Counted from the stretch's first letter, positions 34,235 to 43,473 are shown. The stretch: DNA of 64,000 nt from Williamsia phyllosphaerae (GCF_014635305.1 NZ_BMCS01000001.1:1860001-1924000); one strand, 5' to 3'. Numbers and translations: made by a program. The notes: a model not told the origin generated them from the sequence alone.

Positions 34235-35919
34235 CCGACACGATGACCCGCCCCGCTGCCCCCACGCCGCCACCCGCGCCGACGTGGAAGCGTCGTCTGT
34301 GGTGGCCGGCCCGCAACACGTGGCGGTCGCTGACCTCGATGCGCACCGCGCTCGCGCTGCTGTTCCTGCTCGCCCTGGCCGCGGTGCCCGGGGCACTGCT
34401 GCCGCAGCGGTCGCTCAACGAGCAGAAGACCGCCGCCTACATCGCCGACCACGGACTGCCCGCGCGGATCATGGACCGCCTCGGCTTCTTCGAGGTCTTC
34501 TCGAGCATCTGGTTCACGGCCATCTACGTGCTGCTGTTCATCTCGCTCGTGGGTTGTCTGACGCCGCGCATGATCGAGCACGCCAAGTCGCTGCGCGCCC
34601 GCCCGGTCGCCACCCCGCGCAACCTGACCCGCCTGCCGCGCCACGAACGCCACGAGGTCGCGGGCACCCCGGACGAGATCGGGCAGCGGCTGATGGGGAA
34701 CCTGCGCGGCTGGCGCAAGGTCAGCTCGACGGTGACCCAGACCCAGGACGACGGGACCACCCGCGAGGTCGTCGAGATCTCGGCCGAGAAGGGGTACCTC
34801 CGCGAGTTCGGCAACCTGGTCTTCCACTTCGCGCTGCTCGCCCTGCTCGTCTCGATCGCCGCGGGCAAGATCTACGGCTACGAGGGCACCCGCATCCTCG
34901 TCGCCGACGGCGACCAGGGCCTGTGCAACACCTCCACCGCGGTCTACGACTCGTTCCGCGGCGGCAACCTCGTCGACGGCACCCAGCTCGCGCCGTTCTG
35001 CGTGCAGGTCGACTCGTTCAAGGCCGACTACCTGCCCAACGGTCAGGCCGACCAGTACTCCGCCGACGTCCGCTACCAGACCGGCTCGGATCTCGACACC
35101 GGCGACTCGAAGCCGGCCACCCTGAAGGTCAACGACCCGCTGCGCGTCGTCGGGGACCGGGTGTACCTCCTCGGCCACGGATACGCGCCCACCTTCACCG
35201 TCACGTTCCCCAACGGGGAGAAGCGAACCCAGACGGTCCCGTTCACCCCGAACGAGGCGGTGACCCTGCTGTCGTCGGGTGCCGCGCGCTTCGACACCCC
35301 CGGCGGGCTCTACCCCAACGAGGACGTGCGCCGGAAGAACCAGATCGCGCTGGAGGGCCTGTTCGCGCCGACGGCGCTGTACTCGGGCAGCAACAACACC
35401 CTGCTGTCGTCGTCGTTCCCCGACGCCCGCGATCCCGCCGTCGCCATCCGCATCTACAAGGGCGACACCGGTCTCGACACCGGCCGACCGCAGAACGTCT
35501 ATTCGCTCGATCAGAACCTGATCAACCAGGGCCGGCTGATCCAGAAGGATCAGGTCAACCTGACGCCCGGTCAGACCGCGACGATCGATGACGGCACCAG
35601 GGTCAGCTTCGACGGGTACCAGCCGTGGGTGTCGCTGCAGGTGTCGCACGACCCCGCGCAGCAGTACGTGTTGATCTCGGCGATCGCGATGTTGGTGGGG
35701 CTGTTGGTGTCGCTGCTCATCAAGCGCCGCCGCGTGTGGGCCCGGCTCACACCGGCGGATGACGGGCCCGGGGACAAACGACATACAGTAGTAGAGATGG
35801 CGGGTCTGGCCCGCACGGATCAGGCCGGCTGGGGCGAAGGCTTCGGTGACCTGGTGAAGCGGTTGCTGGAGATCGACGAACCAGCGCGAACCGGACGACG
35901 CACGACCAGCGAGAGGTGA
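34231..35919 (+). CDS. resB: cytochrome c biogenesis protein ResB (Ccs1)
   Basis: 562 residues. Three N-terminal helices (about 36-55, 88-110 and 190-210), a large extracytoplasmic domain and a fourth helix near the C-terminus (QYVLISAIAMLVGLLVSLLIKRR) give the ResB layout. The opening WWPARNTWRSLTSMRTALALLFLLALAA is characteristic. With CcsB it forms the heme-handling synthetase that attaches heme to apocytochrome c outside the membrane. Its start overlaps ccdA by four bases and ccsB follows seven bases after its stop. Confidence 0.93.
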   Translation: MTDTMTRPAAPTPPPAPTWKRRLWWPARNTWRSLTSMRTALALLFLLALAAVPGALLPQRSLNEQKTAAYIADHGLPARIMDRLGFFEVFSSIWFTAIYVLLFISLVGCLTPRMIEHAKSLRARPVATPRNLTRLPRHERHEVAGTPDEIGQRLMGNLRGWRKVSSTVTQTQDDGTTREVVEISAEKGYLREFGNLVFHFALLALLVSIAAGKIYGYEGTRILVADGDQGLCNTSTAVYDSFRGGNLVDGTQLAPFCVQVDSFKADYLPNGQADQYSADVRYQTGSDLDTGDSKPATLKVNDPLRVVGDRVYLLGHGYAPTFTVTFPNGEKRTQTVPFTPNEAVTLLSSGAARFDTPGGLYPNEDVRRKNQIALEGLFAPTALYSGSNNTLLSSSFPDARDPAVAIRIYKGDTGLDTGRPQNVYSLDQNLINQGRLIQKDQVNLTPGQTATIDDGTRVSFDGYQPWVSLQVSHDPAQQYVLISAIAMLVGLLVSLLIKRRRVWARLTPADDGPGDKRHTVVEMAGLARTDQAGWGEGFGDLVKRLLEIDEPARTGRRTTSER

Positions 35920-35926
35920 CCGCGGA

Positions 35927-36925
35927 GTGAACAACATCGACGAGAACGTGTCCCGGTACTCCGACCTGCTCTTCGGCACCACGCTGACGCTGTACGTGCT
36001 GGCCATGATCATGTTCCTGGCCGCACTCGCCTCCACGCGCTCGCGTGCCGTGAACCCGGCCGAGGCGCAGAACAGCAACGTCCTGGTCAAGACGGGCGCG
36101 GGCAGTGCGACGCCGCCGCCCGCGGCGATCGACCGGACGCCGGGCAAGGTCGGTGCGCGCGAGCGGACCGGCTTCGGCGACCGGATCGCGAAGATGGCCT
36201 TCCCGGTGGTGATCCTCGGGGCGATCGCGCACCTCGGGTCGATCGTCACCCGCGGAGTGGCCACCGACCGCATGCCCTGGGGCAACATGTACGAGTTCAT
36301 CAGCCTGTCGTGCGTTGCCGGGGTGATCGCGGGAATCGTCGTGCTGCGTCGTCCGGAGAACCGTCCGCTGCTGTCGTTCGTCCTCGTCCCCGTCGCTCTG
36401 CTGATGTTCATCGCCGGTCGCTGGCTCTACACCCAGGCCGCGCCGGTCGTTCCCGCGCTCAAGTCGTACTGGCTGGCCATCCACGTATCGATCGTGTCGG
36501 TCGGCTCCGGGGTGTTCCTCGTCTCCGGTGTGGCCAGCGCGCTCTACCTGATCAAGCTGCGCTACCCCGAGGCCGGCGCCGGCGTGTGGGGTCGCGTGCT
36601 CGACCGCCTGCCCAGCGCCCAGGCCCTCGACCGCCTGGCCTACAAGACCGTCGTCTTCGCGTTCCCGCTGTTCGGCCTCGGTGTCATCTGTGGCGCCATC
36701 TGGGCCGAGTCGGCGTGGGGTCGCTTCTGGGGCTGGGACCCCAAGGAGACGGTGTCGTTCATCGCCTGGATCATCTATGCGGCGTATCTGCACGCCCGCG
36801 CAACCGCAGGATGGCGCAACACCTCGGCCGCCTGGATCAACATCGCCGGCTTCGTCGCGATGCTGTTCAACCTGTTCATCATCAACCTGGTGGTGTCGGG
36901 ACTGCACTCCTACGCGGGGCTGTAA
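35927..36925 (+). CDS. ccsB: cytochrome c biogenesis protein CcsB (ResC)
   Basis: 332 residues, eight or so helices. The tryptophan-rich heme-binding signature is WGRFWGWDPKETVSFIAW, with conserved histidines in HVSIVSVGSG, HLGSI and the C-terminal LHSYAGL. It delivers heme and ligates it to apocytochrome c together with ResB. The start is GTG 35927. It is the last gene of the hemL to ccsB run; a 7-bp hairpin follows ten bases after the stop. Homologue of Rv0529. Confidence 0.94.
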   Translation: MNNIDENVSRYSDLLFGTTLTLYVLAMIMFLAALASTRSRAVNPAEAQNSNVLVKTGAGSATPPPAAIDRTPGKVGARERTGFGDRIAKMAFPVVILGAIAHLGSIVTRGVATDRMPWGNMYEFISLSCVAGVIAGIVVLRRPENRPLLSFVLVPVALLMFIAGRWLYTQAAPVVPALKSYWLAIHVSIVSVGSGVFLVSGVASALYLIKLRYPEAGAGVWGRVLDRLPSAQALDRLAYKTVVFAFPLFGLGVICGAIWAESAWGRFWGWDPKETVSFIAWIIYAAYLHARATAGWRNTSAAWINIAGFVAMLFNLFIINLVVSGLHSYAGL

Positions 36926-36934
36926 TCCGCGCCG

Positions 36935-36955
36935 GTCGATGACCCGTGCATCGAC
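36935..36955 (+). terminator. possible terminator after ccsB
   Basis: GTCGATG pairs with CATCGAC around a 7-base loop, ten bases past the ccsB stop. The stem is short and no T-run follows, so it is only a candidate. Confidence 0.35.
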
Positions 36956-37008
36956 GGTGGGGACGGGCTCGACGGCCGTTCGTGCCAGAAACTAAAAACC
37001 GGGTGCGA

Positions 37009-37028
37009 CGACAAGTTGGGGTTTGTCG
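37009..37028 (-). terminator. possible terminator after the EspR-like gene
   Basis: CGACAA pairs with TTGTCG around 8 bases, 22 bases past the stop of the minus-strand regulator. On that strand TTTTTAG follows about ten bases after the stem. The stem is modest. Confidence 0.4.
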
Positions 37029-37050
37029 CGCCCCGTGGAACGGGTAGCGG

Positions 37051-37491
37051 TTACGCCTGGTCCTTGGCGCGGTCGGCCTGCTGCTTCTTGACGACCTTGA
37101 GCAACTCGATGATCACATCGATGGTCGACTCGGACAGCTCTTCGTGGCGGAACGCGGCCAGGTGTGCGCCGGTCTCGGCGGCCATCGCGACGTACTCGCG
37201 CTGCTGCTCGACGCGCTTGAGATCCTCGTCCGGATCGGACAGGAAGTAGGTGACGCTGATCTCGAACGCGCGCGAGATCGCCTCCACCGTGCGGAACGAC
37301 GGTGTCTTGGCCTTCCCGGTGCGCAGCTGCGAGATGTAGGCGTCGCTGAGCGTGTAGCCCAGGCGGTTGGCCTTCAGTGCGATTTTCTTGCCCGTGTACG
37401 GAATACCGTTCTCGTCCCGGACAGTCTCGAACAACTCGTTGAGACTGATCGCGAAAGTACGTCCGGTGTTCACATTGGTCGTCGTGGTCAT
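37051..37491 (-). CDS. XRE-type nucleoid-associated regulator, EspR-like
   Basis: 146 residues. An N-terminal HTH (about 13-80) reads ISLNELFETVRDENGIPYTGKK...LSDAYISQLRTGKAKTPSFRTVEAISRAFEISVTYFL, the arrangement of the M. tuberculosis regulator EspR and its paralogues. The C-terminal half is helical, ending VVKKQQADRAKDQA, and would form the dimerisation part. EspR-type proteins bind many chromosomal sites and loop DNA; the target set here is unknown. ATG 37491 has a GGGGAG Shine-Dalgarno. The 218-bp region upstream holds an 18-bp palindrome that may be its own site. Confidence 0.85.
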   Translation of the reverse strand: MTTTTNVNTGRTFAISLNELFETVRDENGIPYTGKKIALKANRLGYTLSDAYISQLRTGKAKTPSFRTVEAISRAFEISVTYFLSDPDEDLKRVEQQREYVAMAAETGAHLAAFRHEELSESTIDVIIELLKVVKKQQADRAKDQA

Positions 37492-37653
37492 TCGTGCTCC
37501 CCAAACTTCTCGAAGCCGACCGCGTACGACCGACTCCTACAGCAGATTGAACTCGCGCACCCGCACTTCGTGATCGCGGATTGCTCCAGGCGAAGACCGG
37601 TTACGAGACGACTCTACCTTTTGAGGTAGCAAACGGAATGCCGCATTCAGGCG

Positions 37654-37671
37654 ATCGCAAGTATTTGCGAT
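37654..37671. promoter_or_regulatory. 18-bp palindrome upstream of the EspR-like gene
   Basis: ATCGCAA-GTAT-TTGCGAT: perfect 7-bp arms with a 4-base centre, about 165 bases upstream of the regulator's start. A second short hairpin (CTACCT/AGGTAG, 37614-37629) lies closer to the gene. The first is a good candidate operator. Confidence 0.45.
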
Positions 37672-37709
37672 GCCGAAGAGGGAATCACGCGGGCGGCGGC
37701 ATGATCTGC

Positions 37710-38015
37710 CTACGTGGACGCACCCGGGCGGGGGTCGTCACGGTGCGGTGCGCCGCCGGTCGAGTCGTCCTCAGGACGCGGTGTGTGGGGATTCGCGTCG
37801 GGCGTCGGGTCGTCGGTGGGAGTCGTGGGACCACCCGTGGTGGGGCGAGGGCCGCGTCGTCCGGTGCGGTCGAGGTCGAGCAGGAAGTCGGTGTCGTCGT
37901 CGGGGCCGATGGGACCGCGACCGCGCGTCACGGTGTCCTGCGGCTGCGGGCCGAATGCCTTCCAGACCAAGTAGCCGACGGCGACCGCCCCGATGAGAGC
38001 GAACAGATAGATCAC
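37710..38015 (-). CDS. small membrane-anchored protein with Pro/Asp/Thr-rich tail
   Basis: 101 residues: one N-terminal helix (about 1-18, MIYLFALIGAVAVGYLVW) and a long disordered tail rich in Pro, Asp, Thr and Gly (GGPTTPTDDPTPDANPHT). No domain is recognised. GTG 38015 was chosen because a GGAGG Shine-Dalgarno lies six bases upstream; the TTG at 38021 abuts the same Shine-Dalgarno and cannot use it. It lies between the EspR-like and BldC-like genes on the same strand. Function unknown. Confidence 0.7.
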   Translation of the reverse strand: MIYLFALIGAVAVGYLVWKAFGPQPQDTVTRGRGPIGPDDDTDFLLDLDRTGRRGPRPTTGGPTTPTDDPTPDANPHTPRPEDDSTGGAPHRDDPRPGAST

Positions 38016-38073
38016 AAGCAACCTCCAGATGTACCCGGTAATTCAGGGTACGGGAGGTTGCGTGCGAGATGTT

Positions 38074-38316
38074 CTAGTCGGTCTTGCGGTTCAGCAGCGC
38101 GACGACATCGGCTTCGCGGAAGCGACGGTGTCCGCCGGGGGTGCGGATCGCGCCCAGCAGGCCCGAGCTCGCCCAGCGCGCCACGGTCTTGGGGTTGACG
38201 TTGAACATCGCGGCAACCTGTCCGGGCGTCAGGGTGTGCTGGCTCGCGGCACGGGGCGTGATGGGCATCGCACTCGACGTCATCGCAGAGATCGGGTTGT
38301 GGTTGATGGCAGTCAT
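38074..38316 (-). CDS. bldC: BldC-like MerR-type HTH regulator
   Basis: 80 residues consisting of a single winged-helix DNA-binding domain: LTPGQVAAMFNVNPKTVARWASSGLLGAIRTPGGHRRFREADVVALL. This matches BldC of Streptomyces and its small actinobacterial homologues, which bind DNA cooperatively as head-to-tail monomers. ATG 38316 has a strong GAGGAGA Shine-Dalgarno; the 50-codon upstream extension is rejected. It is divergent from the DUF4229 gene. The family regulates development in Streptomyces; its targets in Mycobacteriales are not known to me. Confidence 0.9.
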   Translation of the reverse strand: MTAINHNPISAMTSSAMPITPRAASQHTLTPGQVAAMFNVNPKTVARWASSGLLGAIRTPGGHRRFREADVVALLNRKTD

Positions 38317-38507
38317 GTTCTGTCTCCTCGTGCTGTGTCGGGCCCTGGGTGGGACCGCGATCGCAGGAGCTCGGTCGGTGCGGCCGGTGGCCGCTCTGGC
38401 GTTGCCCTCCAACATGATTACACCGAGATTGCAAGGTGTTCGAACGGTCAGCTGTTGGTAAATCAATGGTAAAAATCGGGCATCGCGGTCGTCCGGGTCC
38501 CGGGAAG

Positions 38508-38513
38508 TACCCT
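38508..38513 (+). promoter_or_regulatory. -10 element TACCCT, probable leaderless promoter of the DUF4229 gene
   Basis: TACCCT is followed by six bases (GACGGG) and the GTG at 38520. This is the fixed spacing seen at six other genes. No -35 is recognised. Confidence 0.45.
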
Positions 38514-38519
38514 GACGGG

Positions 38520-38897
38520 GTGAGTGAACGCGAGAACAACGCCGCCGGCCCCGGACGTCGACTGGCCATCCGACTGGCCCTCTACACCGCTGCGCGGCTC
38601 GGACTCTTCGTCGTCGTGGCGGCCCTGATCTACGGCATCGGGCACCTCGCCGGGGTCGACGTCCCGATCCTGGTCGCGGGCATCTTCGCCGTCGTCATCG
38701 CCCTGCCGCTGGGCATGCTGGCGTTCAAGCGGCTGCGCACCGATCTGAACGTGGCGATCGCCGAGGTCGACGCGGACCGGCAGGCCAAGCGCGACGCGCT
38801 GCAGGGGCGTATGCAGGGCATGAACGGCCCCCGGTCCGGTGGTCGGAAGCCTACGCGCCCAACCGATCCCGGTGCGGGCTCCGAGCGCGGAGCATGA
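38520..38897 (+). CDS. DUF4229 family membrane protein
   Basis: 125 residues. A polar N-terminus is followed by two helices (about 20-42 and 48-68: [38 protein letters not shown]) and a charged helical tail with [17 protein letters not shown] and a Pro/Arg-rich end. This is the layout of the actinobacterial DUF4229 family, which has no known role. GTG 38520 is favoured because of the TACCCT hexamer six bases upstream. The stop overlaps the next gene's start (ATGA), so it is coupled to the Cds1-like enzyme. Confidence 0.8.
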   Translation: MSERENNAAGPGRRLAIRLALYTAARLGLFVVVAALIYGIGHLAGVDVPILVAGIFAVVIALPLGMLAFKRLRTDLNVAIAEVDADRQAKRDALQGRMQGMNGPRSGGRKPTRPTDPGAGSERGA

Positions 38898-40030
38898 CCG
38901 CCGGCGGTGGCGCATCGGCGCTGGTGGACCACCGGGGATCGCGTGCGTGGGTGGACACCGCCATCCGCCTCATCGAGGCCGACGCCACCCGTAGCGCCGA
39001 CACCCATCTGCTGCGGTTCCCGCTGCCGGAGTGGGCGCGGTTCGTCGGCGCCGACGGTGCGCCGACCGGCATCGATCTCTATCTCAAGGACGAGAGCACC
39101 CACATCACGGGTTCGCTGAAACATCGGCTCGCCCGCTCGCTGTTCCTCTACGCCCTGTGCAACGGCTGGATCAACGAGACCACCCCGGTGATCGAGGCGT
39201 CGTCGGGCTCCACGGCGGTGTCCGAGGCGTACTTCGCGGCCCTGATCGGGGTGACGTTCGTCGCGGTGATGCCGCGCAGCACGTCCTCGGCCAAGGTGGC
39301 GCTCATCGAACGACAGGGCGGACGGTGCCACTTCGTCGACCGCCCCGGCGAGGTCTACGCCGCCGCGGCCGGCCTGGCCGACGAGCTCGGCGGGCACTTC
39401 ATCGACCAGTTCACGATGGCCGAGCGGGCCACCGACTGGCGCGGCAACAACAACATCGCCGAGTCCGTCTACAGCCAGCTCGCCCTCGAGGCGCACCCCG
39501 TCCCCACCTGGATCGTGGTCGGGGCCGGAACCGGCGGCACCTCGGCGACCATCGGGCGCTACATCCGCTACCGCGGCCACCCCACCTGGTTGTGCGTCGT
39601 CGACCCGGAGAACTCCGCCTTCGCCCCCGCCTACGCCTCCGGCGACGGCGCCACGGTCTCGACCGTCGGGTCGCGGATCGAGGGGATCGGCAGGCCACGG
39701 GTCGAGCCGTCGTTCGTCTCCCAGGTCATCGACACCATGCTCACCGTGCCCGACGCGGCGTCGGTGGCGACCGCGCGTCTGGTCGGCGACACCCTCGGCC
39801 GTCGGGTGGGCCCGTCGACCGGGACCAACGTGTGGGGCGCGTTCACGCTGATCGCCGAGATGGTGGCCCAGGGCCGCGGCGGCAGCGTCGTCACGCTGCT
39901 CTGCGACGGCGGCGACCGCTACGCCGACACCTACTTCGACGACGACTGGGTCGCCGCGCAGGGCCTGGGACTCGCCGGCCCGCGGGCCGTGCTCGAGGAG
40001 TTCGTCGCGACCGGTCGGTGGCGCCGGTGA
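38894..40030 (+). CDS. cds1: PLP-dependent cysteine desulfhydrase/synthase family protein (Cds1-like)
   Basis: 378 residues of the fold II PLP family. The PLP lysine is Lys76 in [26 protein letters not shown] binds the substrate carboxylate and [15 protein letters not shown] holds the PLP phosphate. It resembles M. tuberculosis Cds1 (Rv3684), which splits L-cysteine to sulfide, ammonia and pyruvate, more than the biosynthetic CysK/CysM. Sulfide production supports respiration and redox balance there; here this is inferred. It is coupled to the genes on both sides (ATGA and GTGA overlaps), so it is co-expressed with an ABC exporter. Confidence 0.83.
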   Translation: MTAGGGASALVDHRGSRAWVDTAIRLIEADATRSADTHLLRFPLPEWARFVGADGAPTGIDLYLKDESTHITGSLKHRLARSLFLYALCNGWINETTPVIEASSGSTAVSEAYFAALIGVTFVAVMPRSTSSAKVALIERQGGRCHFVDRPGEVYAAAAGLADELGGHFIDQFTMAERATDWRGNNNIAESVYSQLALEAHPVPTWIVVGAGTGGTSATIGRYIRYRGHPTWLCVVDPENSAFAPAYASGDGATVSTVGSRIEGIGRPRVEPSFVSQVIDTMLTVPDAASVATARLVGDTLGRRVGPSTGTNVWGAFTLIAEMVAQGRGGSVVTLLCDGGDRYADTYFDDDWVAAQGLGLAGPRAVLEEFVATGRWRR

Positions 40031-40746
40031 CCCAGTCCGACCCCGGCAGGACCGCCGGCCCGATGATCGAGGCCGTCGACCTGGTTCGCGAGTACCGCAT
40101 GGGTGAGCAGCGGGTGCGCGCGCTCGACAACCTCAACCTGACGCTCGACGGCGGACAGTTCGTGTCCATCGTCGGGCCCTCGGGGGCGGGCAAGTCGACG
40201 CTGCTGCACGTGGTGGGTGCGCTCGACGTCCCCGACTCGGGCACAATCCGCGTCGACGGCGAGGACATCGGCCGACTCACCGACGATCAGCAGTCGGAGT
40301 TCCGTAGGCGCAAGGTCGGTTTCATCTTCCAGTTCTTCAACCTGGTGCCGACGATGTCGGCGTGGGAGAACGTCGCCCTGCCGCGGCTGCTCGACAGCAC
40401 GCCACTGCGGCGGTCCAAGGCCGACGCCGTGGACCTGCTCGAGAGGGTCGGACTCGGCAACCGGGCCGACCACCGTCCCTCGGAGTTGTCCGGCGGTCAG
40501 ATGCAACGGGTGGCCATCGCCCGGTCGCTGGTGATGAACCCGCGCATCGTGCTGGCCGACGAACCGACCGGCAACCTCGACTCGCACACCGGGCAGGCCA
40601 TCCTCGACCTGCTCGGCGGCCTGGCCCACGACGATTCCGGTCGGCTCGTGGTGATGGTGACCCACGACGGGGCCGCGGCATCGGTCGCCGACCGCTCGGT
40701 CACCGTGCGCGACGGGCGGATCGAAGAAGCCGTCGACACGCCGTGA
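40027..40746 (+). CDS. ABC transporter ATP-binding protein, MacB/LolD-like
   Basis: 239 residues, one complete ABC ATPase domain: Walker [14 protein letters not shown]-loop [21 protein letters not shown], signature LSGGQMQR, Walker [15 protein letters not shown] and the H-loop THD. The ENVALP and TGNLDS segments mark the MacB/LolD/FtsE-type group that works with FtsX-like permeases and powers mechanotransmission, not channel transport. The GTG start overlaps the upstream stop and the stop overlaps the permease start (GTGA both times), giving a tightly coupled trio. Confidence 0.92.
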   Translation: MTQSDPGRTAGPMIEAVDLVREYRMGEQRVRALDNLNLTLDGGQFVSIVGPSGAGKSTLLHVVGALDVPDSGTIRVDGEDIGRLTDDQQSEFRRRKVGFIFQFFNLVPTMSAWENVALPRLLDSTPLRRSKADAVDLLERVGLGNRADHRPSELSGGQMQRVAIARSLVMNPRIVLADEPTGNLDSHTGQAILDLLGGLAHDDSGRLVVMVTHDGAAASVADRSVTVRDGRIEEAVDTP

Positions 40747-43310
40747 CGTCGCGTCTCTCGCTCACCCGCCTCGATCCCGTGCCCGCGTGGACCCGGCTGC
40801 GGGTACTCAACCTCCGCGAGCTGCGCAGCCACCGGCTCCGGGTGATCACCTCGCTGATGGTCATCACCGTCTCGTCCATGCTGATCGTCGCGGTCCTGGG
40901 GACCTATGGGTCGCTCAGTTCCTCGGTGCGACAACTCAGCTCGACCGTGTCCGGTTCGGCCGACCTCGACGTCAGCGCGATCGGCGACAGCGGCCTCGAC
41001 GAGTCGCTCGTCGGCACCATCCGGCGCGAGGTCCCGCAGGCCGCCACGGTCGCCCCGCTCGTGCAGTCGTCGGTGTCGATCGACGGGGAGCAGGTGTCGG
41101 TGCTCGGTTCCGACCTGTCGATCCTCGGGCTCGGCGGTGCGATCCGGTCGGTGCTCACGGAGCAGTCGGGCGGTGGCGGGGGAGTGTCGCAGTCCGATCT
41201 CACCTCGGGTATCGCGGTCGGTCCCGGGCTCGGCTACCGCGTCGGGCAGCGGGTGAGCGTCAACGGGATCGACGCCGAGGTCACCCGCGTCGTCGATTCC
41301 GATTCCGCCACGCCCATCAACAACGGCCGGTTCATCGTCGCGTTCCTGCCACTCGCGCAACGCATCACGCAGCAGAGCGGGCGGCTGGACTCGATCCTGG
41401 TCAAGGCCGCACCCGGCGTCGACACCGACACCCTGCGCGCCGACATCGAGCGGGTCGTCGACGGACGGGCCGTGGTCAACAACCCCGACTTCCGTGCGAA
41501 ACAGGTGGAGACGGCCAGCGCGGTCACCCGGGACTCGACGCTGCTGGTCGCGCTCATCTCGTTGGTGATCGCGGCGTTCCTGGTCTTCAACACGATGAAC
41601 ATGGCGGTCGCGTCGCGCCGCAAGATGCTGGCGATGGTCCGGGCGATCGGCGGCCGCCGCGGGCCGCTGGTGCGCGACCTCATCGGCGAGGCGGCCCTGT
41701 TCGGGTTGGTCGGCGGACTGATCGGGATCGGGTTCGGGATCCTGGCCGGGCGGTATCTGATCGGGCGGTTGCCGTCGGTGTCGGCGGAGGGCTTCGGCGC
41801 GACGCTGACCTATCACCTGCCCTGGTACGTCGGGCCCGTCGCGGTCCTCGCCTGCATGCTGGCGTGCGTGGCGGCGAGTGTGCTCGCGGCGCGGTCGGTG
41901 TTCGCGCTCTCGCCGATCGAGGCGATGGTGCCGGGCGAGCTGAGCGCACGCGACCGCGGGCCCGGTGTGATCGAGTGGGCGGCCGGCGTCGGTGGCGTCG
42001 CGCTGGTGGCGGCCGGCTGGGTCATCGCCTACACGGTGGAGGGCCGCCTGGTGTTCGGCGCCGCGGTCGTCTCGAGCATCGGGTCGCTGCTGTTCTTCTT
42101 CGCGATCACCAAGCCGCTCGTCCGCGCGGTGACCGCGCTGGCGTCGCGCTTCGGAGGGCCCGGGAAGCTCGCCGCGGTCAACACCGAGCGCACCCCACGC
42201 CGGGCCTGGGCGACGCTGATGACGGTGTCGGTGGCCGTGTCGGTCGGCATCGGGACGTCGGGCGCGATGAACGATCTCGTCGGGTCGGTGTCCGGTGCAC
42301 TCGACGGTCTCGCCGATCCCGATCTGTACGTCTCGTCACAACCGGTCGAGAACATCCCGAGCGGGCCGATCCTCGACTCGTCCATCCGCGACCGTGTCGC
42401 GGCGGTCCCTGGTGTCGAGCGCGTCGTCGGCGGTCAGTGGGCGACGGTCAACCTCGGTGAGGCCCGGATCCTGATGCAGGGCCTCGCGCCGGGCATCCAG
42501 GCGCCATACGTGAAGAAGGCCTCGCCCGAGGTCGTGCAGCAGGTACTCGACGGCCAGGGCATCATCATCTCGAAGGTGCTCGGTCGGGCGTTGGACGCCG
42601 GCGTCGGTGACGAGATCCGGCTGGCCACACCCACCGGTTTCCACACCCTGAAGATCCTCGAGGCCGTCGACTACGTGACCCTCGACTCGGGCACGGCGGC
42701 GATGTCGGAGTCGTTGCTGGCGCAGTGGTTCCAACGCCCCGGCAACAGCTTCCTGCAGGTCACCTACGCGCCGGGGGTCGACGAGGCGCAGGTCCGGTCC
42801 GCGGTCGACGCCGCCGCGACCTCGACGACCGGTGAAGCCTCCGGGGCGCAGCCCGTCTACGTCTACACCGGCGAGGAGACCCTCGACGCGACCCGCGCGT
42901 CGGTCGAGCAGTCCGGCGCCTTCACCATCGCGATTCAGTGGATCGTGGCGCTGGTCGCCGCGGTCGCGCTGCTCAACACGCTGTTGCTGTCGGTGATCGA
43001 GCGCCGGCGCGAGCTCGGGGTGCTGCGCGCCATGGGTGCCTCGCGGACCTTCATCTCCCGGATGGTGCTGGCCGAGGCCGCGGCGATCGCGGCCGTCGGG
43101 TCGGTTCTCGGCGTACTCAGCGGCGAGCTGCTGCACGTCATCAGCGACAAGGTGCTCGGCGTGACCACGTCGGTCGACATCGGCTACTCGCCGCAGTACT
43201 CGACGATCCTCTACGTGGTCGTCGCGTTCGGACTCTGCTTCGTCGGCGCCTTCCTGCCCGCCGCGCGTGCGGCCCGCATGAACATCAGCGAATCCATCCT
43301 CGACGAGTAG
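40743..43310 (+). CDS. FtsX-like permease of a MacB-type ABC system
   Basis: 855 residues with two FtsX domains, the usual actinobacterial double form. A first helix is near residue 35-55, followed by a large periplasmic-type domain. Three helices lie around 265-380 (VALISLVIAAFLVFNTMNMAV), two around 410-460, a second soluble domain follows, and the last three helices are at about 730-845. The closing ARAARMNISESILDE is typical. It probably exports or extracts an envelope substrate, unknown. A 21-bp repeat array begins 25 bases after the stop. Confidence 0.9.
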   Translation: MTSRLSLTRLDPVPAWTRLRVLNLRELRSHRLRVITSLMVITVSSMLIVAVLGTYGSLSSSVRQLSSTVSGSADLDVSAIGDSGLDESLVGTIRREVPQAATVAPLVQSSVSIDGEQVSVLGSDLSILGLGGAIRSVLTEQSGGGGGVSQSDLTSGIAVGPGLGYRVGQRVSVNGIDAEVTRVVDSDSATPINNGRFIVAFLPLAQRITQQSGRLDSILVKAAPGVDTDTLRADIERVVDGRAVVNNPDFRAKQVETASAVTRDSTLLVALISLVIAAFLVFNTMNMAVASRRKMLAMVRAIGGRRGPLVRDLIGEAALFGLVGGLIGIGFGILAGRYLIGRLPSVSAEGFGATLTYHLPWYVGPVAVLACMLACVAASVLAARSVFALSPIEAMVPGELSARDRGPGVIEWAAGVGGVALVAAGWVIAYTVEGRLVFGAAVVSSIGSLLFFFAITKPLVRAVTALASRFGGPGKLAAVNTERTPRRAWATLMTVSVAVSVGIGTSGAMNDLVGSVSGALDGLADPDLYVSSQPVENIPSGPILDSSIRDRVAAVPGVERVVGGQWATVNLGEARILMQGLAPGIQAPYVKKASPEVVQQVLDGQGIIISKVLGRALDAGVGDEIRLATPTGFHTLKILEAVDYVTLDSGTAAMSESLLAQWFQRPGNSFLQVTYAPGVDEAQVRSAVDAAATSTTGEASGAQPVYVYTGEETLDATRASVEQSGAFTIAIQWIVALVAAVALLNTLLLSVIERRRELGVLRAMGASRTFISRMVLAEAAAIAAVGSVLGVLSGELLHVISDKVLGVTTSVDIGYSPQYSTILYVVVAFGLCFVGAFLPAARAARMNISESILDE

Positions 43311-43335
43311 CGGGCCCCGCTCCGGGCTCGGTCGC

Positions 43336-43419
43336 CGCGCGTTGGGCCCTCGTTCTCCCGTGTTGGGCCGTTGTCGCGCCGCGTCGGGCCCTCATTCGTG
43401 TGTGTCGGGCCTTAGTTCG
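43336..43419. repeat. tandem repeat, four 21-bp units
   Basis: Four consecutive 21-base units begin at 43336, 43357, 43378 and 43399 and share a core of GTYGGGCC at constant phase. The consensus is about CCGCGTYGGGCCCTCRTTCG. A fifth, more degenerate unit precedes them at 43315. The period equals two turns of B-DNA. The array is intergenic, between the permease stop and the promoter of the HTH gene. Confidence 0.75.
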
Positions 43420-43450
43420 CACCCCGCCGGAATATCTGCCGTCAATAAAT

Positions 43451-43473
43451 GTTGACACAAATCAGATGTCAAC
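43451..43473. promoter_or_regulatory. inverted repeat over the HTH gene promoter
   Basis: GTTGACA-N9-TGTCAAC: perfect 7-bp arms that include the -35 hexamer and the spacer. Related half-sites flank it (GTCAA at 43441-43445, TGACA at 43480-43484). A repressor bound here would cover the promoter; the HTH protein encoded next is the obvious candidate for autoregulation. Confidence 0.55.

Noticed and set aside
43315..43419. Possible CRISPR array
   Set aside because: The 21-base units are contiguous with no unique spacers and no cas genes are present.
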